NCBI RefSeq assembly: GCF_013364355.1 | Contig: NZ_CP054931.1 | Coordinates: 868,001 to 932,000, forward strand | Direction: 5' to 3' | Origin: Stenotrophomonas sp. NA06056 | GTDB taxonomy: Bacteria > Pseudomonadota > Gammaproteobacteria > Xanthomonadales > Xanthomonadaceae | Length of the DNA: 64,000 nt | In this document: positions 48,581-56,873 of the stretch, in pieces | Layout: each line of letters begins with the position of its first letter | How positions within the stretch are numbered: the stretch's first letter is position 1 | Position numbers and translations under genes: made by a program | Notes under the pieces: generated by a model | Databases searched by the model: none | Told to the model about the DNA's origin: nothing | The model's input: only the letters and a program-made list of their open reading frames with translations

Positions 48581-49348
48581 TTACAGCCGATGCTGGCGCT
48601 GGCGGCGTACCTGCCAGGCCAGCACGACCACCGCCAGCAGGGCGGTGCCGATGCGCAGGCTGGTAGCCTGCCAGCCCAGTGCGACAGCGTCATCGAGGCG
48701 GAATACGTTCCAGGCCAGGTTCATCGATACGTGCAGCACCAGGCCGCACCACAGGGTGTCGCCATCCAGATGGTCCAGCCAGGCGAAGATGAAGCCGCCC
48801 AAGGCGATCACCGCGCCGACGAACAAGGCGGTGCCGCCGCCGTCGAAGCCGCCGAACCCGAGCCAATGCACCCAGCCGAACAGCAGCGCCTGCGGCAGCG
48901 CAAGCAGGGGCCACGGGCCGCGCACGATCTTCACCAGCAGCACGAAGCCGAGACCGCGGAACAGCACTTCCTCGGCCAGCGGAAACAGCACAGTGAGCAT
49001 CGCCGCATCGAGGGCAGTCAGTGCGGTGTTGGGTGTGCCAAGCAGCGCCAACCCCAGCCAACACGGCAGGCTGGCCAGCAGCACCCACAGCGGGCCGCGC
49101 CAGCCGTTTCCGCGCAGGCCGAGGCTGGCCAGCAGGCCAATGCCCTTGGGGCGCAGCAGCGAGGCCAGCAGCAGCGCCAGCAGCACGGCCAGCGCGTTGT
49201 CGAGCAGGCTGCCGCCGTAGGGCATGGGCAGGGCTGCGATCGGAGCGCCGATGGCCGCGGCGATGTCGCGCACGTTCAGGCCGAGACCGACGCCGAGCAG
49301 CACCAGCATCAGGCGCAGCGGGGCGGGTACGCGGGACAGGATGGTCAT
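48581..49348 (-). CDS. CPBP-family intramembrane metalloprotease
   Basis: 255 residues with about seven transmembrane helices. Family motifs are present: EEVLFRG (motif 1), a following Trp-His in FGWVHWLGF (motif 2) and HVSMNLAWN (motif 3), which place Glu and His for metal binding within the membrane (Rce1/CAAX-protease-like). Some relatives process prenylated proteins or confer self-immunity to bacteriocins; no such cluster is present here. Its stop lies 93 bp from the receiver gene start. Confidence 0.87.
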   Translation of the reverse strand: MTILSRVPAPLRLMLVLLGVGLGLNVRDIAAAIGAPIAALPMPYGGSLLDNALAVLLALLLASLLRPKGIGLLASLGLRGNGWRGPLWVLLASLPCWLGLALLGTPNTALTALDAAMLTVLFPLAEEVLFRGLGFVLLVKIVRGPWPLLALPQALLFGWVHWLGFGGFDGGGTALFVGAVIALGGFIFAWLDHLDGDTLWCGLVLHVSMNLAWNVFRLDDAVALGWQATSLRIGTALLAVVVLAWQVRRQRQHRL

Positions 49349-49497
49349 GCACGCACTCCTTGCGGGTCAGGGCGCAGTGTGCGGGCACAGCGGCGGCCCC
49401 GGCGCGCGCCGGAAGTCTCTGTGCCATCGGTCATGCGTTGCCGCACAGTCATCCGCACGCAGGTACAGTCGAGGTCAGACCGACAGGAGCAATGCGC

Positions 49498-49818
49498 ATG
49501 TTGTGCCCCGTGTGTACGACCCAGACCCTGCAGATGGCCGAGCGCCATGGCATCGAGATCGATTACTGCCCGGGTTGCCGTGGCGTGTGGCTGGACCGTG
49601 GCGAGCTCGACAAGATCATCGAGCGCGCCAACGCCGGTGCTGCGGTGCCACCACCCGCCCCGGTGCAGGCACAGCCGGCCGTCGCGCCGCCGCCGCCGGT
49701 GATGCATCGCGACACCCGCCATCTTGGCCAGCGCTACGAGGACAATCGGGGCCAGTACAGCGACGGCTACAAGAAAAAGAAGAAGGAGAGCTTCCTCTCC
49801 GAGCTGTTCGATTTCTGA
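49498..49818 (+). CDS. Zinc-ribbon (TFIIB-like) small protein
   Basis: 106 residues. The first 40 form a zinc ribbon with paired Cys (MLCPVC and YCPGCRGVWLDRGELDKI), the zf-TFIIB family form. A Pro/Ala linker and a Lys-rich tail (YKKKKKESFLSELFDF) follow. Function unknown; nucleic-acid or protein binding is plausible. GGAG is eight bases before 49498; an ATG two codons earlier lies too close to that site. Confidence 0.8.
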   Translation: MLCPVCTTQTLQMAERHGIEIDYCPGCRGVWLDRGELDKIIERANAGAAVPPPAPVQAQPAVAPPPPVMHRDTRHLGQRYEDNRGQYSDGYKKKKKESFLSELFDF

Positions 49819-49824
49819 TGCCGC

Positions 49825-50337
49825 TCAGGGGCGGCGCAGGATGAACTCGCGGTCGTGGGTATCGCCCACGACGAAGTCGTACTCGCCGACCTTGCTGCAG
49901 CCATAGCGTGCGTAGAAGCGCTGCGCACCAAAGTTTTCTTCCCAGACGCCCACCCACAGGGTGCGGCGCTGCGGCTGGTCCAGCCAGGCCATGAAAGCGT
50001 CCATCAGGCGCGCACCGTGGCCACCGTTCTGGTGCGTGGCCAGGATGTAGAAGCGTTTCAGTTCGATGTCGCCCTCGCGGGCCTCGGCATGCGGCAAGGT
50101 GTTGGCGCCAGCGGCCAGGTAGCCGACGACATTGTCGCCTTCCATCAGCAGCCAGATCGCACTGCGCGGGTCGCACAGCTCGGCGCGTTGGGGTTCGCTG
50201 CTGTAGTGCGCCTGCAGGAAATCCTGAAGCTCCTGCGCTGGGTACGAGTCGCCCCAGGTTTCGTTGTAGGTGGCAATGGCAATGGCCGACAGTGCGTCGA
50301 CGTCGGCAAGGGTGGCGCGGCGGATCTGCAGCGACAT
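49825..50337 (-). CDS. GNAT-family N-acetyltransferase (paralogue 2)
   Basis: 170 residues, clearly related along its whole length to the GNAT at 27.7-28.2 kb: IRRATLADVDALSAIAIATYNETWG, then LKRFYILATHQNGGHGARLMDAF and WEENFGAQRFYARYGCSKVGEYDFVVGDTHDREFILRR. Acetyl-CoA-binding R/QxxGxG/A is represented by QNGGHGA. Substrate unknown. Its stop lies six bases from the convergent zinc-ribbon gene. Confidence 0.88.
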   Translation of the reverse strand: MSLQIRRATLADVDALSAIAIATYNETWGDSYPAQELQDFLQAHYSSEPQRAELCDPRSAIWLLMEGDNVVGYLAAGANTLPHAEAREGDIELKRFYILATHQNGGHGARLMDAFMAWLDQPQRRTLWVGVWEENFGAQRFYARYGCSKVGEYDFVVGDTHDREFILRRP

Positions 50338-50418
50338 GATGGAGCCTGCAATGGAACGAGACGCAGTGTAGCCGGCCCCGGCGGTTGCCGGGGCTGGCTG
50401 CTGCTCACGATCCGCTGC

Positions 50419-51399
50419 TCAGAACCACATCCGCACGCCCGCCACCCAGCGCGTGTCACGGGCGTGGTCGCCGGCATAGTCGGCGCTGTCGCCGAAACTG
50501 CGTTCGTGGCTGATGCCGATATAGGGCGCGAAGCGACGGTTGAACTCGTAGCGCAGGCGCAGGCCGGCTTCGACCTTGTTCAGGCCGCGGCCGATGCCGT
50601 ACTCGGGTTCATCCTTCGCTGCCACTGTAGCCTCCAGCAACGGTTGCAGGATCAAACGATTGGTCAGCAGCACGTCGTACTCGACTTCGGCCTTGGCCAG
50701 CACCTGGCCGCCGGAGCCCATGTACAGCGTGGCCGAGCTTTCGAACTTGTACGGCGCCAGACCCTGGATGCCGATGGCCGCCCAGGTGCGCGAGTCGGCT
50801 GGCCGGAAATCCTGGCGTACGCCCACCAGCACGTCCCACCACGGCGACACGCTGCGGCCATACAGCGCTTCGACCGCAGACGATTCGGTGCGGCCGTTGC
50901 TGCGTTCGCCATCGGTGCGCAGCCACAGGCGGTTGATGTTGCCGCCGATCCAGCCGGTGGCTTCCCAGGCCTGGCCGTTGCTGCTCTTGCCATCCCAGTG
51001 TTCGAGGCGGTCGATCAGCAGCAGGCTGTTGATCTCCGGCGCGTGTTCCATTGCACCGTGTGCGATGGGTGGGAAGGCGGCGGCGCGGTCCGCATCGGTG
51101 GGGACCGGAATCGGCTCGCGCGGTTCGGTAGGCGCGGGTGTGCCATGGCCCATCGCCGCGTGATCCATCTGGGAATGGTCCATCGTGGAATGGTCCATCG
51201 TCGCCGGTTCCATCGCACCGTGGTCCATCTTCGAATGGTCCATCTTCGAATGATCGACCGGTTCGGCCGGCGCCTTCGCGGTTTTCGCCGGCGGTTCCAT
51301 CGCGGCCATGTCATGGCCGGCATGTGATTGCGCGAACACCGGCAATGCAGCCGTCAAGCCCAAGGCCAGCAGGGTGGGGGAAAGGAGTGAGCGGCTCAT
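50419..51399 (-). CDS. copB: CopB, outer-membrane copper resistance protein
   Basis: 326 residues: signal peptide (about 1-23), a Met/His/Asp-rich copper-binding stretch with repeated MDHSKMDH units (about 45-85), and a C-terminal beta-barrel (CopB domain) ending in RMWF. Its ATG overlaps the copA stop by four bases (ATGA), so the two are translationally coupled. Works with CopA to sequester or oxidise copper at the outer membrane and periplasm. Confidence 0.95.
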   Translation of the reverse strand: MSRSLLSPTLLALGLTAALPVFAQSHAGHDMAAMEPPAKTAKAPAEPVDHSKMDHSKMDHGAMEPATMDHSTMDHSQMDHAAMGHGTPAPTEPREPIPVPTDADRAAAFPPIAHGAMEHAPEINSLLLIDRLEHWDGKSSNGQAWEATGWIGGNINRLWLRTDGERSNGRTESSAVEALYGRSVSPWWDVLVGVRQDFRPADSRTWAAIGIQGLAPYKFESSATLYMGSGGQVLAKAEVEYDVLLTNRLILQPLLEATVAAKDEPEYGIGRGLNKVEAGLRLRYEFNRRFAPYIGISHERSFGDSADYAGDHARDTRWVAGVRMWF

Positions 51400-53210
51400 T
51401 CTTCGATCCTCACTTCGCGCATCATGCCCGCTTCCATGTGGTACAGCAGATGGCAGTGGTAGGCCCAGCGGCCGAGTGCATCGGCGCGCACGCGATAGGT
51501 GCGGCGTGTGCCGGGCGGCATGTCGATGGTGTGCTTGCGCACCTGGAATTCGCCTTGTGCGTTCTCCAGATCGCTCCATACACCGTGCAGATGGATCGGG
51601 TGCTGCATCATCGTGTCGTTGACCAGCACGATGCGCATGCGCTCGCCGTAGCTCAGGCGCAGCGGTTCGGCACCGGCGAAGGGAATGCCATCGAACGACC
51701 AGGAGAACTTTTCCATGTGGCCAGTCAGGTGCAGTTCGACCTCGCGGCTGGGCTCGCGGCCATCGGGGTCTTCGAACAGGCTGCGCATCGCGCCATAGGT
51801 CAGCACCTGGCGGCCGTTGTCGCGCAAGCCGATGCCGGGGTCGTCCAGCTTCGGCTCGGTGGCCGAACTCTGCATGTCCACCAGCGGGTTGTTGCGCTCG
51901 CTGGCCGGATGTTTTGGCGCCTTGCTGGTGGCATCGCTGCCGCCGCCATGCGCGCCGTGGCCCATGCTGGCACCACAGCCGCCTTCCATGCCCTTCATCG
52001 CCGCCATGTCGTGGCCGCCGTGGCCACCGCCGCCCATGTCGTGCCCCATGTCGCTCATGGTCAGCAGCGGGCGTGGGTCGCGCGCGGGAATCGGTGCCTG
52101 CAGCCCGTGGCGCACGGCGAGGGTGCCGGCGGCATAGCCGGTGCGGCCCATGTCCTGGCAGAAGATGGTGAAGGCATCCTGGCCGCTGGGTTCAACCAGT
52201 ACGTCGTAGGTTTCGGCCGGGGCGATGCGGAATTCGTCGATGCTGACCGGATGGATGTACTGGCCGTCGGCAGCGACCACGGTCATCTTCAGGCCAGGGA
52301 TGCGCACATCGAAGTAGGTCATCGACGCGCCGTTGATGAAACGCAGCAGCACCTTTTCACCACTGCGGAACAGCCCGGTCCAGTTGCCGGCCGGCGCAGT
52401 GCCGTTCATCAGGTAGGTGTAGGTGTGCGCGTTGATGTCGGAGATGTCGCTGGGCGTCATCCGCATCCGGCCCCACATGCCGCGGTCGGACAGCGCAGCC
52501 GACCAGCCGTCGCGGCGCGCGTCGCGCAGGAAGTCGGGCAGGGTGCGCTTGTAGTAGTTGTCGTGCTCGGCGAGCTTCTTCATGCGCCGGAACAGCGCGC
52601 CAGGATCCATGTCGGTCCAGTCGGACAGCATGATCACGTGCTCGCGGTCATGCCGGTACGGCGCCGGCTCGGCCGGGTCGATGATCAGCGCACCGTACAG
52701 CCCCGCCTGTTCCTGGAACAGCGAATGGCTGTGATACCAGTAGGTGCCGGACTGCTTGAGATTGAAGTGGTAGTGGTAGGTCTCGCCGGGGCCGATGCCG
52801 TTGAAGCTCAGGCCGGGTACGCCGTCCATGTTGGCCGGCAGCAGGATGCCGTGCCAGTGGATGGAGGTGGGGTGCTGGCCGAGCGTGTTGCGCACGAACA
52901 GGTCCACGGTCTGGCCTTCGCGCCAGCGCAGGATCGGTGCCGGCAGCGAGCCGTTGACGGTGATTGCTGGGCGGGTGCGGCCGGTGAAGTTGGCCAGTGA
53001 TTCGCCGATGGCCAGTTCGACGCGGGTATCACTGATGACCGCCGGCGCGCCGGCCAGGCGTGGCGCGGCAGCAGCGGCGGCGAGCGCGCGCTGCGGGACG
53101 CCGGCTGCGGCGATGCCGGCAACCACGCCGCCAGCGGCGATGCCCTGCACGAAAAGACGACGCGATGGCATGGGCACAGCGCCCGGGCCGGGGGGAATGC
53201 GGGTATTCAT
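51396..53210 (-). CDS. copA: CopA, periplasmic multicopper oxidase
   Basis: 604 residues. Tat signal with SRRLFVQGIAAGG near residue 25. Three cupredoxin domains with copper ligands in HWHG, HSHS, HPIHLHG and the T1/T3 motif HCHLLYHMEAGM at the end. A Met/His/Gly-rich insert (MSDMGHDMGGGGHGGHDMAAM, about 385-430) probably binds extra Cu(I). Oxidises Cu(I) to Cu(II). ATG at 53210 has GGAG eight bases upstream. Second gene of copLAB. Confidence 0.96.
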   Translation of the reverse strand: MNTRIPPGPGAVPMPSRRLFVQGIAAGGVVAGIAAAGVPQRALAAAAAAPRLAGAPAVISDTRVELAIGESLANFTGRTRPAITVNGSLPAPILRWREGQTVDLFVRNTLGQHPTSIHWHGILLPANMDGVPGLSFNGIGPGETYHYHFNLKQSGTYWYHSHSLFQEQAGLYGALIIDPAEPAPYRHDREHVIMLSDWTDMDPGALFRRMKKLAEHDNYYKRTLPDFLRDARRDGWSAALSDRGMWGRMRMTPSDISDINAHTYTYLMNGTAPAGNWTGLFRSGEKVLLRFINGASMTYFDVRIPGLKMTVVAADGQYIHPVSIDEFRIAPAETYDVLVEPSGQDAFTIFCQDMGRTGYAAGTLAVRHGLQAPIPARDPRPLLTMSDMGHDMGGGGHGGHDMAAMKGMEGGCGASMGHGAHGGGSDATSKAPKHPASERNNPLVDMQSSATEPKLDDPGIGLRDNGRQVLTYGAMRSLFEDPDGREPSREVELHLTGHMEKFSWSFDGIPFAGAEPLRLSYGERMRIVLVNDTMMQHPIHLHGVWSDLENAQGEFQVRKHTIDMPPGTRRTYRVRADALGRWAYHCHLLYHMEAGMMREVRIEE

Positions 53211-53285
53211 GGTGGTGACTCCAGACACGGAAAGACGCCAGCGCAGGGCTGGCTTCAGTGCGCAGCGCGCACGAGGCGTGTTGGA

Positions 53286-53672
53286 TCAGCCGATGGGAGG
53301 GCGTGAGATCGGCGGCAGCGGCGGTGCCGGGCGGCCGTTGGCAGGCATCGGCTGCGGGGTCAGCGAAAGACCCGGGCCAGCCAGGAACGGTAGTGCCTGC
53401 ACCGCCAGCAGCGGGTGCTGGGCGCAGCTGCGCACACAGTCCTTGATCTGGCAGTGCGCGTCATGGGCGGGCGCCTTGGCCTGCGGCGCTTCGTCGGCGG
53501 TCATGCCGGCGTGGTGGTGGCAGTCCACGTCGCCCTCATCGGTCATGGCCGAGGTCATCGCATGGGCCATGCGACCCATTTCCTCGTGTCCGCTGGCCAT
53601 GGCCGCGTTCAGCCCGTTGAGCAACAGGCTGAGCATGAGCACGACACGGAGCAGGGTCGAGGCGAGGGACAT
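53286..53672 (-). CDS. copL: CopL-family copper-responsive leader-gene protein
   Basis: 128 residues. A hydrophobic N-terminal segment that could act as a signal peptide, then a His/Cys/Met-rich stretch (DCHHHAGM, HDAHCQIKDCVRSCAQHP) suited to copper binding, and a Pro-rich tail. It lies directly upstream of copA on the same strand, the position of copL in Xanthomonas and Stenotrophomonas copLAB operons, where it is needed for copper induction. The mechanism of CopL is not settled. Confidence 0.88.
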   Translation of the reverse strand: MSLASTLLRVVLMLSLLLNGLNAAMASGHEEMGRMAHAMTSAMTDEGDVDCHHHAGMTADEAPQAKAPAHDAHCQIKDCVRSCAQHPLLAVQALPFLAGPGLSLTPQPMPANGRPAPPLPPISRPPIG

Positions 53673-53748
53673 GGCGTCAATTTAGCGGCAAGCGGCGTGG
53701 GATGCACTTCTGCCTGAATGGATGGTTCAAGGTTGGAGCCGCACCAAT

Positions 53749-53813
53749 GTAGAGCCGAGCCCATGCTCGGCTGCTTCTGCGCGAACGGCAGCCGAGCGCG
53801 GGCTCGGCTCTAC
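53749..53813. repeat. SMAG inverted dimer (GTAGAGCCGAGC type)
   Basis: Plus unit 53749-53774 and minus unit 53788-53813, thirteen bases apart, between recQ (stop 53838) and the copL promoter region. Confidence 0.87.
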
Positions 53814-53837
53814 AGGGGCATCAGCGTACGGTTGGCG

Positions 53838-55643
53838 CTACCCCTCTTCGCGCACGATCTCGACCAACCGCGGGCCATAGCGGCTGAGCTTGGTACCGCC
53901 GATGCCACCGACCCGGGCCAGCTCGTCCAGCGAGGTCGGGCGCTGTTCGGCGATGTTGCGCAGGGTGCTGTCGTGGAAGATCACGAAGGCCGGCACGTTC
54001 TGCTCGCGCGCCAGCTCGGCGCGCAGGCCGCGCAGTGCATTGAACAGGGTCAGGTCCTGCGGCAGCACCGACAGGCCGGTACGCTGCGCGCTGCGTTCGC
54101 GCCCGGCGCTGGCGCTGACTGCATCGCGGCGCATGCTGATCTGACGGCGACCGGTCAGCACATCGCGGCTGGCATCGGTCAGGCGCAGGCCACCGTGTCC
54201 CTCGCTGTCCACTTCCAGCAGGCTGGCGGCCACCAGCTGGCGGAACACGCTGCGCCAGGTGCGCGCATCCAGGTCGCGGCCGATGGCGTAGGTGCTCAGC
54301 TTGTCGTGGCCCTGCTGCTTGACCTTCTCGTTCTCGCTGCCGCGCAGGACGTCGATCAGGTGACCGACGCCGAAGCGCTGGCCACTGCGGTACACACAGC
54401 TCAAGGCCTTCTGCGCGGGGATGGTGGCATCCCAGGCCGCCGGCGGCGTCAGGCAGTTGTCGCAGTTGCCGCAGGGCTTGGGATAGGTTTCACCGAAACC
54501 GGCCAGCAGCACCTGGCGGCGGCACTGCATCGATTCGCAGTACCCCAGCAGGTGGTCCAGCTTGGACCGCTCCAGCTGCTTGCGCTCCTCGCTGGCCTCG
54601 GACTGCTCGATCATCTGCTTCAGCAGCACTACATCGCCCAGGCCATAACAGAGCCAGGCCTCGGCGGCCTCGCCATCACGGCCGGCGCGGCCGGTCTCCT
54701 GGTAGTAGCCTTCCATCGACTTGGGCAGGTCGGTGTGGGCGACGAAGCGTACGTCCGGTTTGTCGATGCCCATGCCGAAGGCGATGGTCGCGCACATGAC
54801 GATGCCATCCTCGCGCAGGAACCGGCGCTGGTTGTTGGCACGTACTTCCGAAGGCAGGCCGGCGTGGTAGGGCAGGGCGTTGAAGCCCTGCGTGCACAGG
54901 AACTCGGCAGTTTCCTCCACCTTGCGCCGTGACATGCAGTAGACGATGCCGGCCTCGCTGCGATGGCTGCGCAGGAAGTCGCTCAGCTGCTTGCGGGCGT
55001 TGTCCTTCTGCACCACGGTGTAGCGGATGTTGGGGCGGTCGAAGGAGCTGACGAAGTGACGGGCCTCGGCCAGGTCCAGGCGCTCGGCGATCTCACGCTG
55101 GGTCGGCGGGTCGGCGGTAGCGGTCAGGGCGATCCGCGGAATCTCCGGCCAGCGCTCGTGCAGGACAGTCAGCTGCCGGTATTCCGGGCGGAAGTCGTGG
55201 CCCCATTGCGACACGCAGTGGGCTTCGTCGATGGCGAACAGGGCGATCCGGCTGCGCGACAGCAGCGACAGGAAGCGGCCGGTCAGCAGGCGCTCGGGGG
55301 CGACATAGAGCATGTCCAGCTCACCGGCGAGCAGTTCGCGTTCGACCCGGCCGGCCGTTTCGGCGTCCAGGGTCGAGTTCAGGAATTCGGCGCGCACGCC
55401 GAGCTGGCGCAGGGCTTCGACCTGGTCCTGCATCAGGGCGATCAGTGGCGAGATGACGATGCCACATCCGTCACGCAGCAAGGCGGGCACCTGGTAGCAC
55501 AGCGACTTGCCGCCACCAGTGGGCATCAGCACCAAGGCATCGTGACCGGCAGCCACATGCTCCACGATGTCCTGCTGCGGACCACGGAAATCGTCGTAAC
55601 CAAAGACGCGGCGGAGCAGGTCGTGCGCGGGACGGGAAGCCAT
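53838..55643 (-). CDS. recQ: RecQ ATP-dependent DNA helicase
   Basis: 601 residues: superfamily-2 helicase core ([15 protein letters not shown] for Walker [21 protein letters not shown] for DEAH), RecQ-Ct zinc-binding part (with CESMQCRRQ and CGNCDNC), a winged helix, and a C-terminal HRDC domain (from [24 protein letters not shown]). Unwinds DNA 3' to 5' in RecF-pathway repair. No stop-to-start neighbour; a 595-bp repeat-filled gap lies upstream. Confidence 0.97.
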   Translation of the reverse strand: MASRPAHDLLRRVFGYDDFRGPQQDIVEHVAAGHDALVLMPTGGGKSLCYQVPALLRDGCGIVISPLIALMQDQVEALRQLGVRAEFLNSTLDAETAGRVERELLAGELDMLYVAPERLLTGRFLSLLSRSRIALFAIDEAHCVSQWGHDFRPEYRQLTVLHERWPEIPRIALTATADPPTQREIAERLDLAEARHFVSSFDRPNIRYTVVQKDNARKQLSDFLRSHRSEAGIVYCMSRRKVEETAEFLCTQGFNALPYHAGLPSEVRANNQRRFLREDGIVMCATIAFGMGIDKPDVRFVAHTDLPKSMEGYYQETGRAGRDGEAAEAWLCYGLGDVVLLKQMIEQSEASEERKQLERSKLDHLLGYCESMQCRRQVLLAGFGETYPKPCGNCDNCLTPPAAWDATIPAQKALSCVYRSGQRFGVGHLIDVLRGSENEKVKQQGHDKLSTYAIGRDLDARTWRSVFRQLVAASLLEVDSEGHGGLRLTDASRDVLTGRRQISMRRDAVSASAGRERSAQRTGLSVLPQDLTLFNALRGLRAELAREQNVPAFVIFHDSTLRNIAEQRPTSLDELARVGGIGGTKLSRYGPRLVEIVREEG

Positions 55644-55672
55644 CCGGCTAGTTTACCCCGGCGGGGGAGTCG

Positions 55673-55897
55673 GCAGGGCTGCGCCCTGCACCTGCTACGA
55701 GCCAGAGCACCGGCAAAGGCAACAGCCGGCTCTGGGGGAATTCGTGGTTTGGTGGGGTGGTGTCGGAGTGCGGGGACGCCGCAAGTACGTCCCTGTAGGC
55801 TTGGCAGCCGCATCCATGCGGCTGACACCCCGCACTCCGACACTGCCCCACCTTCGACAGTTTCCCGGTGACGGTTGAGCCATCCACGCCATGGGTG
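55673..55897 (-). repeat. Composite hairpin repeat, copy E (divergent, inverted)
   Basis: Minus-strand orientation: a degenerate SMAG (about 55881-55900), a 25-bp stem (55828-55852 with 55751-55775) round a core with GCAGCCGCATCCATGCGGCTG, a short tract and a terminal GCAGGGCTGCGCCCTGC hairpin (55673-55689). The stem sequence (GTCGGAGTGCGGGG) differs strongly from the other copies but pairs, with two G.T/T.G positions. It faces copy F head to head. Confidence 0.8.
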
Positions 55898-55944
55898 GAT
55901 CAAAATCCATCGAAATCGAATATTTCGACAGTTGATCGAAGAAC

Positions 55945-56221
55945 ATCCACGCATGGCGTGGATCTACCGTGTCGACCAAGGTCGACACCCACCAAGAGCA
56001 GGCCATCCAATTCCGACAGATCGCGGGAATCTGTCGAAGGCGGGGTGGGTCCGGTTGCGGGGGTGTAAGCGCCATGGATGGCGCGCCCAAGCCTCCATGG
56101 ATGGATTCACGGCGTCCCCCGCAACCGGACCCACCCCGCCAACCCACAGGAAACCAGCTCCTGCTTCGGCCGTTGCGGTTGCCGTTGCAGTTGCCTCTGC
56201 GGGTGCAGGGCGCAGCCCTGC
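55945..56221 (+). repeat. Composite hairpin repeat, copy F
   Basis: SMAG (55945-55967), GTGTCGACCAAGGTCGACAC, a CGACAGAT/ATCTGTCG pair, a perfect 25-bp stem (56039-56063 with 56116-56140), GTTGC tract, and terminal GCAGGGCGCAGCCCTGC. Copies E and F together fill the recQ-dps gap (55644-56238), which holds no gene. Confidence 0.87.
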
Positions 56222-56238
56222 CGAACCACCCCCAACTC

Positions 56239-56787
56239 TTACTGGAGCAGCGAACGCAGCATCCAGGCGTACTTCTCGTGCGTCTGCAGGCGCTGGGTCA
56301 TCAGGTCCTCGGTCGGGGCGTCGTCAGCGTCGTCGGCCACATCCAGCACTTCACGTGCCGTACGGCATACCGCTTCGTTGGCGACCACCAACTGGCGTAC
56401 CATTTCACGCCAGTCCGCACTGTCGGTCAGGCCCGGCTCCTCGGCGATCGAGGTCAGCGCAGCAAACTCCCGGTAGGAGCCCGGGGCATTGAAGCCCAGT
56501 GCGCGGATGCGCTCGGCCACATCGTCCAGTGCCGCCCACTGCTCGGTGTACTGCGTCTCGAACATGGTGTGCAGCGAGTTGAACATCGACCCGGTGACAT
56601 TCCAATGGAAGTTGTGGGTCTTCAGATAGAGCGTGAACGCATCGGCCTGGAACCGCGCCAGACCGTCGGCGATCTTCTTGCGGTTGCCCTGGGTGATCCC
56701 GATATCGATGTTGGGCGCCGACGGCGCGGAGGCCGCAAGCTTCTGCTTGCCGGTCTTGGGCTTGGTCGTGCTCTTGGTCTTCGCCAT
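56239..56787 (-). CDS. dps: Dps-family DNA-protecting ferritin-like protein
   Basis: 182 residues. A Lys-rich N-terminal tail (MAKTKSTTKPKTGKQKL) for DNA binding, then the four-helix Dps fold with ferroxidase residues in KTHNFHWNVTG (His) and TEQWAALDDVAERIRALG (Asp, Glu). Oxidises and stores iron using hydrogen peroxide and coats DNA in stress. A perfect AAGGAGG lies before the ATG at 56787. Divergent from hrpA over 86 bp; OxyR control is likely in general but I cannot place a site. Confidence 0.96.
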   Translation of the reverse strand: MAKTKSTTKPKTGKQKLAASAPSAPNIDIGITQGNRKKIADGLARFQADAFTLYLKTHNFHWNVTGSMFNSLHTMFETQYTEQWAALDDVAERIRALGFNAPGSYREFAALTSIAEEPGLTDSADWREMVRQLVVANEAVCRTAREVLDVADDADDAPTEDLMTQRLQTHEKYAWMLRSLLQ

Positions 56788-56873
56788 GGGGTTCCTCCTT
56801 GTGGAATCGTTGGCCTTCACAATAAATCAGTCGTGATGACTGGTCGCATTCAAAGTTTTAAACGAACCGATTG

